A stretch of DNA of 64,000 nt from Amphirosellinia nigrospora (GCA_004123355.1 SCHM01000001.1:2224001-2288000); one strand, 5' to 3'. Positions 46,367-59,605 are shown, numbered from the stretch's first letter. The notes: a model not told the origin generated them from the sequence alone. Made by a program: numbers and translations.

Positions 46367-49300
46367 ATGGCTCAATACGACCAAACTCTACAACAGAAGC
46401 TCGATGAGCTGACTAAAGAGTTTGACGTACGTCCCTCCGCTTCTCCCTGTCTCTTCCTTCCGCTTTCTTCGGCCGCAACACGCCTTCGCAATTTCGGACC
46501 ATGACAAACAATGTCCAGAGATAGGGATGCGAACGTAGTAGTCATGATCTCATCGGCCATTGCTAACTGGTTACGTGGTTGTAGGAGGGCGATATCACCG
46601 AGAAAGGGTGCGTACGCTCCATTCGCGACACTGCGAAGTCCCATTCCCACCCGACATTAAGTTAGCAGGTCCTGCGAGTCTGAACTAAAAAAACATGGCC
46701 TCAGATTTCAGAAGAGAAGAACGCAGCTTCTTTCCCAGTTCTTTCCCGCCGACAAACAGCAGGGTGGCCTCCGAATACACACCGTCGACGACGAGCCTGC
46801 CGTCGCAGATGGTGATCATCGAGGCGCTGCCTTTGCCGCCCTCAATGCCGCAAGTCCGAAGCCCGCCGAGCAGTGGTCTCCCAGTACCGTAACGCCTGCC
46901 GTTGATTGGCGCCCTACGCCCGCGCCAACCGGGCCGTCTTCTCAGCAGTTCTCCCCTGCGCACCACTTTCCCCATGACGCGGGCGCCGACAACCCAGCCG
47001 GCCTACTGCGGCCTGGTGGTCCTCTTGCTGCCGAATATCGACCTACCATGGCACATCGTGATTCTCTCTTCCTCGATCCGGCCTCCCACACCATGATGTC
47101 TGACCTTGATGCGCCTACGCGGTCAGGGACCATGGTCTCTGGCGACTACGCCTTCAAGCCCGAATACCAAGCCCCCTATCACCAACACCCGGCCACCCTT
47201 ACGATGGCCTCACTGGGACCACGATGGATTCACAAGCTTATTTCTCTGACTTCGCTGGCCAGCAGTCGTATGAGCAGACGGCTGAATACGGTGGTGGCGT
47301 TCAGAGGTACTCAATCGGCGACGCTTTTCTCCCACGGCTGCTATGGCGCCTCCCATGCTCACGGCAAACGATCTTCCTCCTGCCGAGCTTCAACACTTAG
47401 CACCCTTGGAGCCGCGTGAGATACCCTTTGATATTCATGATCCCCACGATGAAAATACAGCCATGTCGACTTTTGAGAATATCGCCTCCGTGCTTCGACA
47501 CAGGGGACAAACTACCGCTAAATTGCCCGCTTACTGGGTTCTTGATAGCAAAGGAAAAGAGATTGCGGCCATTACGTGGGATAAACTAGCGTTACGAGCA
47601 GAAAAGGTTGCACAAGTCATCCGGGAGAAGAGCTCTTTATACCGCGGTGACCGTGTCGCACTCGTATATCGAGACTCAGAGATCATTGATTTTGCTATTG
47701 CTCTGCTTGGTTGTTTCATTGCGGGCGTTGTCGCGGTGCCGATCAATGACCTAGAAGACTATGCAAAACTGGGCTCGATTCTGACCTCCACCCAAGCACA
47801 TTTGGCCCTAACTACTGACCACAACTTGAAAACGTTTCAGCGCGATATTACCGCGAACAAGCTAAGTTGGCCTAAAGGGGTCGAGTGTGGAAGACGAACG
47901 AGTTTGGGAGCTACCATGCTAAGAAGAAGAACGATCTACCCGCCTTGTCCGTCCCGGATTTGGCCTATATTGAGTTTTCTAGAGCGCCTACTGGCGATCT
48001 TCGCGGTGTCGTCCTAAGTCACCGTACCATCATGCACCAGATGGCGTGCCTTAGTGCCGTCGTATCAGCGCTGCCTGACCATGGCCCTGGAGACACCTTC
48101 AACCGCGCCCTTCGAGACAAGAATGGCAGGCTAATTGGAGGTGGCGCGAGCAGCGAGATCCTCTTATCGTACCTAGATCCCAGGCAGGGCATAGGTATGA
48201 TTATCAGTGTACTCCTCAATGTGTATAGCGGGCACACGACGGTGTGGGTTGAACATCAGGCTATTAACACCCCTGGTCTATACGCTCATCTCATCACAAA
48301 GTACAAAGCAACATTAATGGTGGCAGATTATACAGGTCTGAAAATAGCTGCATTCAACTATCAACAGAACCCGATGGCCACGAGGAATTTAAGAAAGGCA
48401 TGGAACCGAATTTCCAACACGTCAAACTGTGTCTAATAGACAGTTTGACCGTCGATAGCGAGTTTCATGAACTATTAGCTGATCGATGGCTACGGCCACT
48501 GCGAAATCCGCGAGCTAGACAGGTAGTAGCGCCAATGCTCTGTCTACCGGAACATGGCGGCATGGTGATCAGTGTTCGTGATTGGCTAGGAGGTGAGGAG
48601 CGCATGGGCTGCCCCTTGAAGTTACAGTTGAATGAAGACATCGAACCCGGCGATGAAAAGGATGAGGAAGACGAAGAGAAAGGCAAGGAGAAGGCAACAC
48701 CATCAAACGGTTTTGGAAGTCTCCTAGCAAGTGGGCCAACAAAGACGAAAGAACACGATGCTAGTAATGACATTCTTGAAGTCTTATTGGATCGAGAAGC
48801 CTTGAAGACAAACGAGGTAGTCATTGTCGCCATCGGTGAGGAGGCCGCAAAAGGGCGACGGCCGAACCCAATACAGTTCGAGTTGGTGCCTTTGGCTATC
48901 CCATTCCAGATGCTACCTTAGCTATCGTAGATCCCGAAACAGGGCTATTGGCATCCCCACAGAGCATAGGAGAGATCTGGGTTGATTCGCCATCCCTATC
49001 GGGGGCTTCTGGGCATTACCAAAACATACAGAGCAGATTTTCCACGCGAGACCCTACAAGTTCGAGCCTGGCGAACCGACCCCTACGCCTGTCGAGCCCG
49101 AATTCCTCCGGACCGGTCTTCTCGGGACTGTAATCGAGGGTAAAGTCTTCGTACTCGGTCTTTATGAGGATCGTATTCGACAAAAAGTAGAATGGGTGGA
49201 GCACGGCCATGAAATCGCTGAGCATCGCTATTTCTTTGTGCAGCATATAGTCTTTACGATCCTGCGAAACCTGACCGGGCAGGTGTCCGACTGTTCAGCA

Positions 49301-52033
49301 TTCGATGTCTTCATCAACGACGAGCATCTGCCCATCGTAGTACTGGAATCAGCATCAGCGTCCACGGATCCAACATCATCTGGTGCTCCGCCTAGGCAGC
49401 TGGACACTGCGTTGCTGGATTCAATTTCGGAGAAGTGCATGGACCTACTGCTGCAAGAACATCACTTGCGAGTTTACTGCGTGATGATTACGCCTCCGGG
49501 GACCCTACCACGCGTTACCAAGCACGGTAGGCAGGAGATTGGTAACATGCTCTGTAGACGCGAGTTCGACCTAGGAAATTTGCACTGTGTCCATGTCAAA
49601 TTCGGGTTGAGCATGCTGTGCTCAATTTACCTATTGGTGTAGACCCATTGGGCGGTATATGGTCAAATGTTGCCTCAGACTCGCGAGCCACCATTCTAGG
49701 ACCCTCTGACAGACAATATTCCGGTATAGATAGGCGGGAGGTCGTCATGGATGATCGGACATCAACGCCACTCAATAGCTTTTCCAGCATCACAGATCTA
49801 ATACAATGGCGAGTCGCGCGTCAACCCGAGGAACTCGCTTTATGCAGTATTGACGCTAAGGGTAAAGAAGGCAAAGGCATCACCTGGAAGAAGTTCGATA
49901 CCAAAGTGGCTGCCGTCGCTGTCTATCTGCGGAATAAGGTCAAAATACGACCGCGAGATCACGTTATGCTCATGTACACACATTCCGAGGATTTCATATT
50001 TGCTGTTCACGCTTGTATCAATCTGGCGCCGTGGTAATTCCTACCGCACCCATGGATGAGCGACGGCTGTATGAAGATGTGCCAGCTTTCCTTCACCTCA
50101 TCAACGATTATGGCGTCAAGGCTATCCTAGTCAATAACGACGTTGACCACCTACTAAAGCTGAAGGCGGTTTCGCAGCACATCAAGCAAACGGCACAGGT
50201 ACTCAAGATCTCCGTACCTGGCGTATACAATACATCGAAACCTCCAAAGCAAAGCAATGGGCTTCGAGATCTCGGTATCAAGATGGAGCCTACGTGGGTT
50301 CAACAAAATTATCCTGTCGTCATATGGGCATACTGGACTCCAGACCAACGCAGGATATCGGTACAGCTCAGCCATAGTACCATTCTGGCCATGTGCAAAG
50401 TACAAAAAGAAACTTGTCAGATGACCAGCACGCGGCCCGTGTTAGGCTGCGTGAGAAGCACTACGGGTCTGGGTTTCATTCATTCCTGTCTTATGGGTAT
50501 ATACATAGGCACTGCAACATATCTGGTGTCGCCGGTCGACTTTTCGCAAAACCCCATCTCCTTATTCTTGACACTTAGTAGATACAAGATCAAGGATACT
50601 TACGCAACATCACAGATGCTCGATCACGCGATGAATACAATGGCTGGGAAAGGATTCACTCTTCACGAGCTTAAGAACATGATGATTACAGCAGAAAACA
50701 GACCCCGCGTGGACGTTTCCAGAAGGTCCGGCTCCATTTCGCTGGCACCGGCTTAGACAGAACGGCCATCAATACGGTTTACTCCCACGTTCTCAACCCG
50801 ATGATCGCCTCACGTTCGTACATGTGCATAGAGCCACCGAGCTCTGGCTTGACCAACGAGCTCTCCGTAGGGCCTAGTCATCCCGGTCGATCCGGACGCG
50901 GATCCAAAAGCTCTTCTTGTTCAAGACTCGGGAATGGTGCCAGTGTCTACACAAATTGCCATCGTCAATCCAGAGAGTCGCTTGCTCTGCCGTGATGGGG
51001 AATTTGGCGAGATATGGGTTGACTCGGAAGCGTGTGCTGACTGCTTCTATGGATCCAAGGACCCCTTTGACGCTGAGCGTTTTAATGGACGAGCGGTGGA
51101 CGGAGATCCGAATATCTCTTATGTTAGGACTGGTGATCTTGGCTTCCTGCATACTATAAGTCGGCCTATTGGGCCAGGCGGGCAACAAGTTGAAATGCAG
51201 GTCTTGTTTGTGCTCGGTAATATCGGAGAGACCTTCGAAATCAATGGCCTAAACCATTTCCCGATGGATATTGAGGCCTCTGTGGAGAGGTGTCATCGGT
51301 ACATCGTGCCGGGTGGTTGGTAAGTAGCCCGCAAAGAATCAGTGTCCCTTGGCTAACCTATCTCCAGTGCCATTTTCCAAGCTGGCGGTCTCGTGGTTGT
51401 ACTTGTCGAAATCTCTTATAAAAGGTTTCTTGCGGCTATGGTACCCGTCATTGTGAATGCCATTTTGGGTGAGCATCAGATCGTGGCCAATATTGTCGCC
51501 TTCGTGAACAAAGGCGATTTCCCTCGTAGCCGGCTTGGCGAGAAGCAACGTGGTAAAATTTGGCCGGTTGGGTAACCCGCAAGATGCGCACGGTAGCACA
51601 ATTCGCAATCCGTGACACGAACTCAAGTGCCTTGGAGGGTGCCGACGGTGCTCCTGACAGTCACCGTACAAGCGTCGGCAGTATACGAAGCAACAACATG
51701 GCTGGAGCAGCTCCCTGAGAAACATGGAGCATGCCCCACAAATACTGGAAGAGCTTGATCATCAAATGGACGAAATGTCAGCTCTTCCGCCACGTCTCGA
51801 ATCGTCTACGGCAAGCAGTAGCCGACATGACACCGCATCCACATCCGATCAGCCCGCTGGATATCCTTACCCCAGTTTGACTTTGGCGATGAATTCCCAC
51901 GGCCACCACACAGCAAGGGCCGCCTCAGATCCAACTTCCAACTGTAGATGGACATCATGCGCAAATATCACTGGAGGATGAGGACTGGCAGCGTGATGCA
52001 ATTAGACAGATGAATTTGGCCAGCCAAGGCTAA
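46367..52033 (+). CDS. cps1: DIP2/CPS1-type protein: DMAP1-binding domain plus two adenylation domains
   Basis: Exons 46367-46426 and 46585-46607 and a long exon from 46705 join to MAQYDQTLQQKLDELTKEFD, EGDITEKG and FQKRRTQLLSQFF, the DMAP1-binding domain found at the N-terminus of DIP2 proteins. A disordered linker leads to adenylation domain 1 (about 47440-49640; AITWDKLALRAEKVA, LKLQLNEDIEPG) and domain 2 (about 49780-51580; GITWKKFDTKVAAVAVYL, VRTGDLGFL, GETFEINGLNHFP). A short tail ends SLEDEDWQRDAIRQMN. Relatives are Cochliobolus CPS1, needed for virulence, and yeast Cmr2/animal DIP2, linked to diacylglycerol balance; both domains resemble fatty acyl-AMP ligases. At least eight frame changes (47890, 48390, 48860, 48920, 49610, 50030, 50720, 50845) occur, most cured by one homopolymer base. 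About 1800 residues after repair. No carrier domain, so not a peptide synthetase. Confidence 0.85.
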
Positions 52034-53085
52034 ATTGTTTCCATTGGAACTGTACTCGAGCATCAAATACCACGACATGCCCATATATAATTAATAGTCA
52101 TGGCCGGGCTCTTTGCCCCGGCCACGTGCTTAATCTATTAAGCATTTCCTCCGTGGTAGCTATTTGGCTACTTCGCGAGAATTCCTCTTTTATGTGCAAT
52201 GTTCTAGATCTACTAGAAATAAAATTTCACATCATGGACGAAGGAATGGGTTGGTTACGAAGGATTATGAGTTTTACGGTTCATAGCGATACTGGAAGGG
52301 GCATTCACTGCAAGGGTGACCTATTTGCCTACCAACGTCAATACAAGTTATTAAATAAATAGGCCCGGGTTATAGTCACAATACTGTTGCTTTGTTGTTC
52401 GCTATTAACTCATGGCTATTGCACTCCTAGGTACGTCAACTCGATGGAATTCTGAGTAATACGCTCCGCTAGCGGTTGCCCTATTTTAGCCCGAGATCTA
52501 TGCAATCTACTCCAAGTTGCGTTCCTAGGTTAGGTTAGTGTAATCGCTCGATCGCTTGGCGATCCCTTCTAGATATAACGGCTACCGAAACGCCGACGAA
52601 TCAGCACCAATAGATTTGTTATAGAAAAAAGCCTGGAAAGCAAGAATTGGGGTTGAAGAAAAAGCCCACCCTTCATTACCTCGATTCCGCACAGGGGCGA
52701 AAATTACAAGGTTCAAGGTTCCGTATCAATCAGCTTCCCGGAAAGCCAGCGTTGAACCTTGTCCAATCAAGCAGCCCACGATACCCACGAGTATCCATGC
52801 TCGGCCACCTCAGCTGTCTATAAGAGGAAGCTAGGTTGCGTCTACACCTCTATTGTGCGGAAAGCTTGCATTACGGAACGCCAGCGTTTTATGCACGTGG
52901 TTCGCTGTAGACTTCATCTCGGTTACGGATATAAATGTAGAGTTGTCTCATTGCGTTGATGGTACCGCCATGTGAACCCAACGGATGAACCGCTCACCGA
53001 GCAGGTGAGAAGTAGGTGGTTTTCTCTACAATTGCAAACGTCGTAAGCTTTGATTACCGATTGCGCTTGATTACTCGCACACATC
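52034..53085. other. intergenic, no supported gene
   Basis: This 1-kb stretch holds the 3' region of the DIP2-type gene and the promoter of the phosphatase. Nothing else is recognised. Confidence 0.5.
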
Positions 53086-54760
53086 ATGAAGTCCGTCGCC
53101 GCTTCCATCGGATGGGTCTCGGCACTGACCGCCGGCGCCATGGCCGGAGCCAGCTATCCGGCGATACCGGCTGACAAAACGACGCCGACGCAGCAGCGCA
53201 TCGCCATCAAAGGGCCGAACTGTAAGTAAACAATACAATAAATAAACAACTACACCCAAGATCATAACTGCTAATTTGTACCTATGATAACTAATTAGCC
53301 GTCGCAATCGGCTGGAACACATACCAACAACAAAGCAACCCCTGCGTGCAATATGGAACATCGAGCGACCCTCGACTCGACAGCATGTTCCACAATCTCA
53401 ATCACGTACCCGAGCTCGCGGACGTGGGGAAACACAGTAACATTGCCAGACTTAAATCCAGGAACGACGTACTACTATAAGATTGTCTCGGGAAACTCGA
53501 GCGTAGAGCACTTCCTCAGCCCTCGGCCGGCCGGCGACACGGGGGCGTTCTCCTTCACTGCCGTCATAGATCTCGGGGTGTACGGCGCAGACGGGTACAC
53601 TATCGCAGCGGATAACGCGAAGCGGGACACGATCCCGCTGATCGACCCCTCGCTGAACCACACGACGATCGGGCGTCTCGCTAACACCATTGACGACTAC
53701 GAGTTCGTGGTGCACCCGGGTGATCTGGCGTATGCGGATGACTGGCTTCTCAAGCCCAAGAATCTCTTCGATGGCACCGACGCGTACGCTGCTATCGTGG
53801 AGCAGTTCTACGGCCAGCTCGCACCCATCGCCGGGCGCAAGCCGTACATGGTGGGCCCCGGAAACCACGAGGCGAACTGCCAGGAGATCCCCAAGTACGT
53901 GTTCCATTCTCTACGTTTCCCCTGAACAGACTCGGAGCCAGCTCCCGCATGATCGCCACGCTTGATATTAGTAGTGATGCTAACCAAACCCAGCGCCCAA
54001 CTACTCTGCGCCGCAGGCCAGAAGAACTTCACAGATTACATGAACCGCTTCGCAGATCTCATGCCAACATCCTTCCCGTCTCACTCCCCCAACGACACAG
54101 CACGAATTAGCGCCAACGCCGCACAGCAGCTCTCGAACCCACCGTTCTGGTACTCCTTCGAGTACGGCATGCTGCACTTCGTCATGATCGACACCGAGAC
54201 CGACTTCGCGCAGGCGCCCGACGCCGGGCGGCTCAGCGGGGCTGAACAGCGGGCCCTTCGGGGCGCGCGCGGACCAGCAGCTCGCCTTCCTCGAGGCGGA
54301 CCTCGCGGCCGTCGACCGCTCCGTGACGCCCTGGCTCGTCGTCGGGGGCCACCGACCGTGGTATACGACGGGCAGCGGCAGCGGGTGCGCGCCCTGCCAG
54401 GCGGCCTTCGAGCCGCTGCTGTACAAGTACGGCGTCGACCTCGCCATCTTCGGCCACGTGCACAACGCGCAGCGCTTCCAGCCCGTGTACAACGGCACCG
54501 CGGACCCCGCCGGCCTCGACGACCCGGCCGCCCCCTTGTACGTCGTGGCCGGCGGCGCGGGCAACATCGAGGGCCTGAGCGCCGTGGGCGCGAGGCAGTC
54601 GTACAGCGCCTTTGCGTACGCCGACGACTTCAGCTACGCGCGCGTCTCCCTCCTCGATAGGAGTCGGCTGCGGGTCCAGTTCGTGCAGTCTACGACCGGC
54701 GAGGTTCTCGATGAGTCTGTTTTGGTCAAGTCGCATTCCGAGAGCTTTGTCGTGCAGTGA
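53086..54760 (+). CDS. Secreted purple acid phosphatase
   Basis: The ATG at 53086 gives a signal peptide (MKSVAASIGWVSALTAGAMA). Intron 53222-53298 (GTAAGT...TTAG) joins QQRIAIKGPN to VAIGWNTYQQQ, the fibronectin-like N-domain. The five metal-ligand motifs of the purple acid phosphatase fold follow: VIDLGVYG (53570), PGDLAYADDW (53715), GPGNHEANC (53855), GGHRPWY (54345) and FGHVHNAQR (54450). A second intron is likely at about 53896-53995. Frame changes near 53380 and near 54245 (before ARADQQLAFLE) are small indels. Repaired length is about 500 residues, as in Aspergillus acid phosphatases. It releases phosphate from organic esters outside the cell or in the wall. Confidence 0.85.
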
Positions 54761-55245
54761 GGGAGGACGGTAATGGGTGACGTTTCGGTTGGGAAGAGCG
54801 CGGGGTCTGGAAAGGGGGATAATTATATGGTAATGTGGTTATGAGTACTGGTAAATGAATCTAATGATGAATACTCTATATCCTAATTCTGTGTTCTTAA
54901 TACGACTAGAATCATAGGGTGGCCAAGAACGGCCTCGGGATGACTTAACTCTACAGCAGGTTTAGCACCCCGACTGAGGTTTTAAGAAGCACAGCTTGGC
55001 AACTTAGAAAACGAAGGAGACTTTCAACTTCGTTTAAAATATTTAGATCGCTATCCAAGGGTAGCTTGTACGTTCTCCGAATCGTGAATCTAGACACCGC
55101 CGAAGCTTAGTCGTCTGGTAATGTTCTCCTGTTCGTCCAATTTCAAATTCCTACATATCATACTCTCCCAATCCCATCGGGAACCATTGTGGTGGTGGCT
55201 GTGCCGGACGGCTGTATGGCTACTCGTACATCAAAAACGAGGCTA
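54761..55245. other. intergenic
   Basis: This is 3' flank of the phosphatase with no gene. It ends at the fold-back element. Confidence 0.45.
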
Positions 55246-55862
55246 CACACAAGCTGAGGTAACAGTGCGTTTTTTGGGTAGATTTGACCCACAGAGTACC
55301 TAGCCCACATACTCTAGCTACCTGACCTATAGATACTATTTAAAAATATTGCTTTTTAACGGGTACGTCGTATTCAACGAACGTATCTGTATTTAACGAA
55401 TATAATAACTGAGTTATAAGTGTGTCGGCGTAGGTGTTGTGTTGGCGCAGGTGGTGTTGGGTGCGGCTGTGGCTGGGCTAGTGTGGTTAGTGTGGCTAGG
55501 TTAGGGGCAACTCGGGTAGTCTGTATGGCCGGTGCGGCTATTAGGCCAGCTATTCTAGCCACATCAGCTACACTACCTCCTACCACAGCCGCGCCTAACT
55601 ATTCTACTTATACCACGCGCGCGTCAACACCTACTCCTACGCACCTGCGCCCTCGCTGCTGCTTTTATCATTCAGTTATTATATTCGTGTTAAATTATAT
55701 TATCGAACACTACGCACGCGTTAAAAAGCAATATTGAATAGGTAGTACGCGTAAGTTAAGTAGCTAAAGTAAATTGGCTAAAGTACTTTATGGGTCACAC
55801 CTACTTTCCTAACGCACGGATACCTTCGGGTTGACAGGGGGTGGCTAGCCTCAGCTTGTCTG
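55246..55862. repeat. Long fold-back (MITE-like) element, about 617 bp
   Basis: The arms pair almost throughout. Outer ends are CACAAGCTGAGG (55246 onward) and CCTCAGCTTGT (to 55862). Next inside, GTGCGTT and GACCCACAGAGTAC match AACGCAC and GTACTTTATGGGTC. Then AATATTGCTTTTTAACG (55345) matches CGTTAAAAAGCAATATT (to 55735). Innermost, CGGCTGTGGCTGGGCTAGTG matches the CTAGCCACATCAGC to CACAGCCG arm. No transposase frame is present; the open frame across it is chance. The shape is that of a non-autonomous DNA element that can form a cruciform or hairpin RNA. Target duplication was not established. Confidence 0.7.
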
Positions 55863-57046
55863 ATGTCTCATCAAAAACTGCTGTCCACACATCAAACTAG
55901 AATATGACACCTACCTGCCAATTACTACGCATTTGCTATTCCCATCAAAATAATGTTCTATCTCTAGCTACCGAATACACTTTTTTCATATTAAAATACT
56001 TCTCTGCTATATTCTTTTATTATAATTTATTACCTCTGCAGACGCGTTAAAACTGACTATATGTAGACTGTTGTTTCTAAATTTGCTCCTTGGCTGCTCG
56101 AATTCTAACCCGATTTAGGTGACGTGTATGGCAGTCGAGATGTGTATGTAGAGACTAACTGGAAACGGCTAGTTTGATGTGCGGATAGCATGTGCCATAC
56201 AACATTAGACGCTCAGCCTTAGCTGAATCGAACTCCAATTTCCACGCGCTTGCCCTTGACACAATTACCATACGCACTACCCGAGCCTAGTACCCGAAAC
56301 AACCCGCTCACACCATTCAGAGCATAAGATTATTTCCAAATCAATCCAAGAAAGCCTGAGCTTTGCCCTTCGACCCGTCCACCCAACCTCTCCATAATAA
56401 GGCTAGCACCGCCACGCACGCACGCACAGTATGGCGCTAGCGAGCAAAGTGTGGAGGAGCCCAATGCAGGAGCGAGAGGCGTTTTGGCATCATGCAGGCT
56501 ACTCTTGGGAAATCTCAACACCCCAAGTCTTGGGATCGATTATTGGTTGATCGAAGCCTTTGATAAGAGAAAGAACCAATGGTAGTAGAACACTATTAAT
56601 CCGCTGCAAGCCACTTTGCTGCAGAGTAAAATTAAGTTCGCATAGAAATAGCTGCCGTAATGTAAGCTTTGATTCTAAGACTATGTAATTGATGATACTC
56701 GAAACAACTTGTCTGACATCGAACATGTGAAATTTTCGAAAGTAACTCTATTGCATTTGTATGCAACGGGGAGTGAAGTCATGGCGTATCTCAGGCTGGG
56801 GTTAATTATTCAGCTACGAGGTGGTCTGGTAGAAGCCCTCAGGCTACAATAAATGTCGGGGTCGTTTCCCTGACACCAATATTTGACATGGCAAAGTGCT
56901 CGGGTCACACAGCCTTCTTTCACAAATAACATGTTTATAATGTACAATACCTGCTGATCTATCGGTCGCAAATTCAGACTTCTCGTGTTCAGTTTCACCC
57001 TTAGTCAAGCCATCTTTAACACGTCTTCACATAAAGTCCTTTCAAA
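55863..57046. other. intergenic, no supported gene
   Basis: A/T-rich stretch of 1.2 kb. Short minus-strand frames (56521-56330, 56726-56499 and 56998-56810) lack motifs. The right part is the transporter promoter. Confidence 0.45.
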
Positions 57047-58686
57047 ATGGCATCGTCCCTCGATCCTGATGAGCGTGGTCCATATTTAAAACATCTAGAC
57101 TCGAAGAATAAGTACGAAAGCTGGATGGAATGCCTAAAGGGATACTGGGCCGGCGACGGCGGAGTGATTCACATTTGCGATATCATGCCTTCCGGCCAAT
57201 TCGACCACTGGCATATTCAGGCCACACGTACTATCGACCTTTCCTCGGAGCTGACGTCGAAAAGTCTTACCCATGGCACTCGATTGATCATATTTTCTCA
57301 TCGGAGTCGGCCGTATGTACAACAACATGCCGGTGTTCTATACGACGTTGACCCCGAATTCTTCCGATCTGTGGCAGTGAATTGCGATGAAGATGGATAC
57401 TACGATGGGGTCAAGCACCGCGTACCGGAATTTCTAGCCGGTGGCCGGCCACAGCATCTGGACTTAGGCTACGGCTGGGCTGGGGTCATAATTCGACACA
57501 CTGAAACTTGCAATGTCGGTAAGTAATCAAGTATATCAACTAATTCACTGATCATGATGTTCACTGGGAGTTGCAGTACTCGTATCTGGTGCCATGTACC
57601 ATGGCGCAAAGCCCCCTGGTTCCGAGCTTGCATCCGATCGTAGTCAGGAGAACATATATCTCGGTCTCCAGTATCTTTCCTACGTATACTTTAAAGCCCT
57701 ACTCAAACGGGATGAAAGTTTCTTCGTGGAGGTATATAAGCAACCTCTCCTTTTACTGTTGCCTGTATTGGATATTCATGCTACCTATTTGTACGAGGGT
57801 CTCACTGAATCAGATCGGCTTTTCCGTTTGGGACGAACAAGCCACCAAGAGAATCCAGGCTATGTTGAAAAGTCTTGGAGTGCCCTGTGTATGATGAGAC
57901 ACGACGGCATGGGGCCATTAGCTTGCGTTCAGAAGTACGACAAAGACCACAATGATGGCAGAATTCAACGTTTTGAAGAGTATGTACACTTGGTTGAGAG
58001 ATTCGAATGCATCGAAGCACGGATAGTTCATACAGAAGCGCTGGCTCGAGAATACTTACAACATCTTGTTGGATTGTACAGTCTTGACGAATCGCGGGCA
58101 TCCATCAAGCAGGCAAGGATTGCAATCGAAGAGAGCAAACGAACAAAACTGAGTAAGTGATAGATTAATCCATCTTTGCTCTCCGTTTACCTACTTAGCT
58201 TGCATCACTTTCTAACACTTCGGCAACTTAGTCACCGTGCTTGCGATATTTTTCGTGCCAATAAGCTTGAGCACATCTGTGTTTGGGATGAACATCCATG
58301 AACTCAATGACAATGGACAGCCCATATGGGTTTTCCTTCTGACAACAATTTTCATCGTGGCAGGGACAATGGTGTCATGGGGCTTCATGTACCAGACTCA
58401 AAAATGTTATTCACTGCAAAATCATAACTCCCAGGGCGAAAAAAAGACTTGGTGGGCTAGACTAAGTTGTCTTCTCCAACTTATTTCTCATGGTCATATT
58501 TTTTGGGCCTGGAAATCTGGAGTATTAGTCTCCTTATTCACAGACGGCCGAGTATCATTCATGAGGTCTTGCCTGGGAGAAAATTGTTTTTTTCATGATC
58601 GGCACCAGCCGTGTGAGTACATTACGGTCCATCTGGGTTCCGAAAGAGGTGGCTTCAAGTGTTCTAAGCTTGAAGGCTCAAGATGA
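57047..58686 (+). CDS. CorA-like Mg2+/divalent cation transporter family protein
   Basis: Exons are 57047-57518, 57577-58152 and 58232-58686; introns are 58 and 79 nt, both GTAAGT, and the phases fit. The protein is 500 residues. A long soluble N-domain is followed by helical segments (FECIEARIVHTEALAREYLQ) and two C-terminal membrane helices. Helix 1 begins TVLAIFFVPISLSTSV and ends in GMN, the selectivity motif of CorA channels (FGMNIHEL, residues about 374-381). Helix 2 is PIWVFLLTTIFIVAGTMVS. It is probably a pentameric cation channel-type protein of the plasma or vacuolar membrane, though fungal members with large N-domains are poorly studied. The tail after helix 2 is unusually long (about 90 residues). 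No frame break. Confidence 0.85.
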
Positions 58687-59274
58687 AGCCCGGAGGAACT
58701 TTAATTAGTTTGGCCAACGATGGAACCCTCCGGAAGGAAGGGAAGCGGAAGGCACACTGATGTGACCAGGCATGGACTTCGGCGCACCAAACCTTCCTGA
58801 CTGATGTAGTGAGGGACCGGTACACGTGGGGACGCCTCTGCCTAGAGATAATGGATGCTGCCAGTCCTTGGAGCGGACTGCCACGGGACGCACTTGGATA
58901 TGGAGGATTGAAGGGAGAGCGGCCAGCGAGACACTGGATAATAGCGACGAGAATGGAATCGGGATATCAATACAGAGTGCGTATTGTCTCCTGTCACTTC
59001 CAGACAATACATATAAGACAGGCACAGAATAGGCATGTTGCTTTTCATATTATTACTTAGTAATCCAGGCCTATACAGGGTCAGCTCATGATACATCACA
59101 TAACATATCTCCACGAGCTCGGGTAGCGCCACTCCTACACTGCCGTATAGACAATCCTACCAGATCCCAAGACAGCCAATTGCCATCTACACAATAAAAT
59201 AGATTTTTCTATTAAACCCCCTGACACATTCCTCATACGCCTCCGCTTCCAGCGATCTTTCATAACGGATACCC
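58687..59274. other. intergenic (convergent)
   Basis: No gene supported between the transporter and the gene remnant. Confidence 0.4.
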
Positions 59275-59605
59275 TCAAGAATTAAACTGGTATTTCCCTT
59301 GGAAGGCTTGGGATGTCAAGTTTCCCCACGCGTCTGTACAAGGGACGAACAGAAGCTTCGATCCTGCCCCGTTGATCCCCCAAGGAGGCTGCTGTACAGA
59401 CTCGATAAGAATCACCGAAGCTTCGGCGCCGATTTCGTGGTCGAAACCATGTCTAGCTCCAAACCCCAACAGCAGTGCTGCAGTGACTTGCCGTTGTGCG
59501 CTTGGTGTGAAGTTGATATTCGGCATGGAAACCGCGTTCGTTCCATCGTGGAGGTTGGTCGAGGAGGTGTGTAACGAATTGCTGGAGCTTGGATTGCGGC
59601 TCAGC
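59275..59605 (-). pseudogene. 3' gene remnant cut by the solo LTR
   Basis: An open frame with coding character ends at 59275. Its conserved-looking part is NINFTPSAQRQVTAALLLGF, then FGARHGFDHEIGAEASVILI, PPWGINGAG, FVPCTDAWGNLTSQAFQG and a stop. The frame is open leftwards in protein sense (NPSSSNSLHTSSTNLHDGT) right up to the LTR at 59606, with no start beyond it, so the 5' part is missing or displaced. I do not recognise the family. It may instead be a short intact gene starting at the internal ATG 59526. Confidence 0.5.

Noticed and set aside
45576-46368. Minus-strand frames with Lys-Val and Glu-Gly repeats
   Set aside because: They are translations of the TTCACC microsatellite.
46367-52033. 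Reading the double-adenylation gene as a non-ribosomal peptide synthetase
   Set aside because: No carrier (PCP) or condensation domain, and the N-terminus is a DMAP1-binding domain, so DIP2/CPS1 fits better.
55420-55737. 105-codon open frame rich in Thr, Ala and Pro
   Set aside because: It lies inside the palindromic element and comes from low-complexity GTG/CAC sequence.
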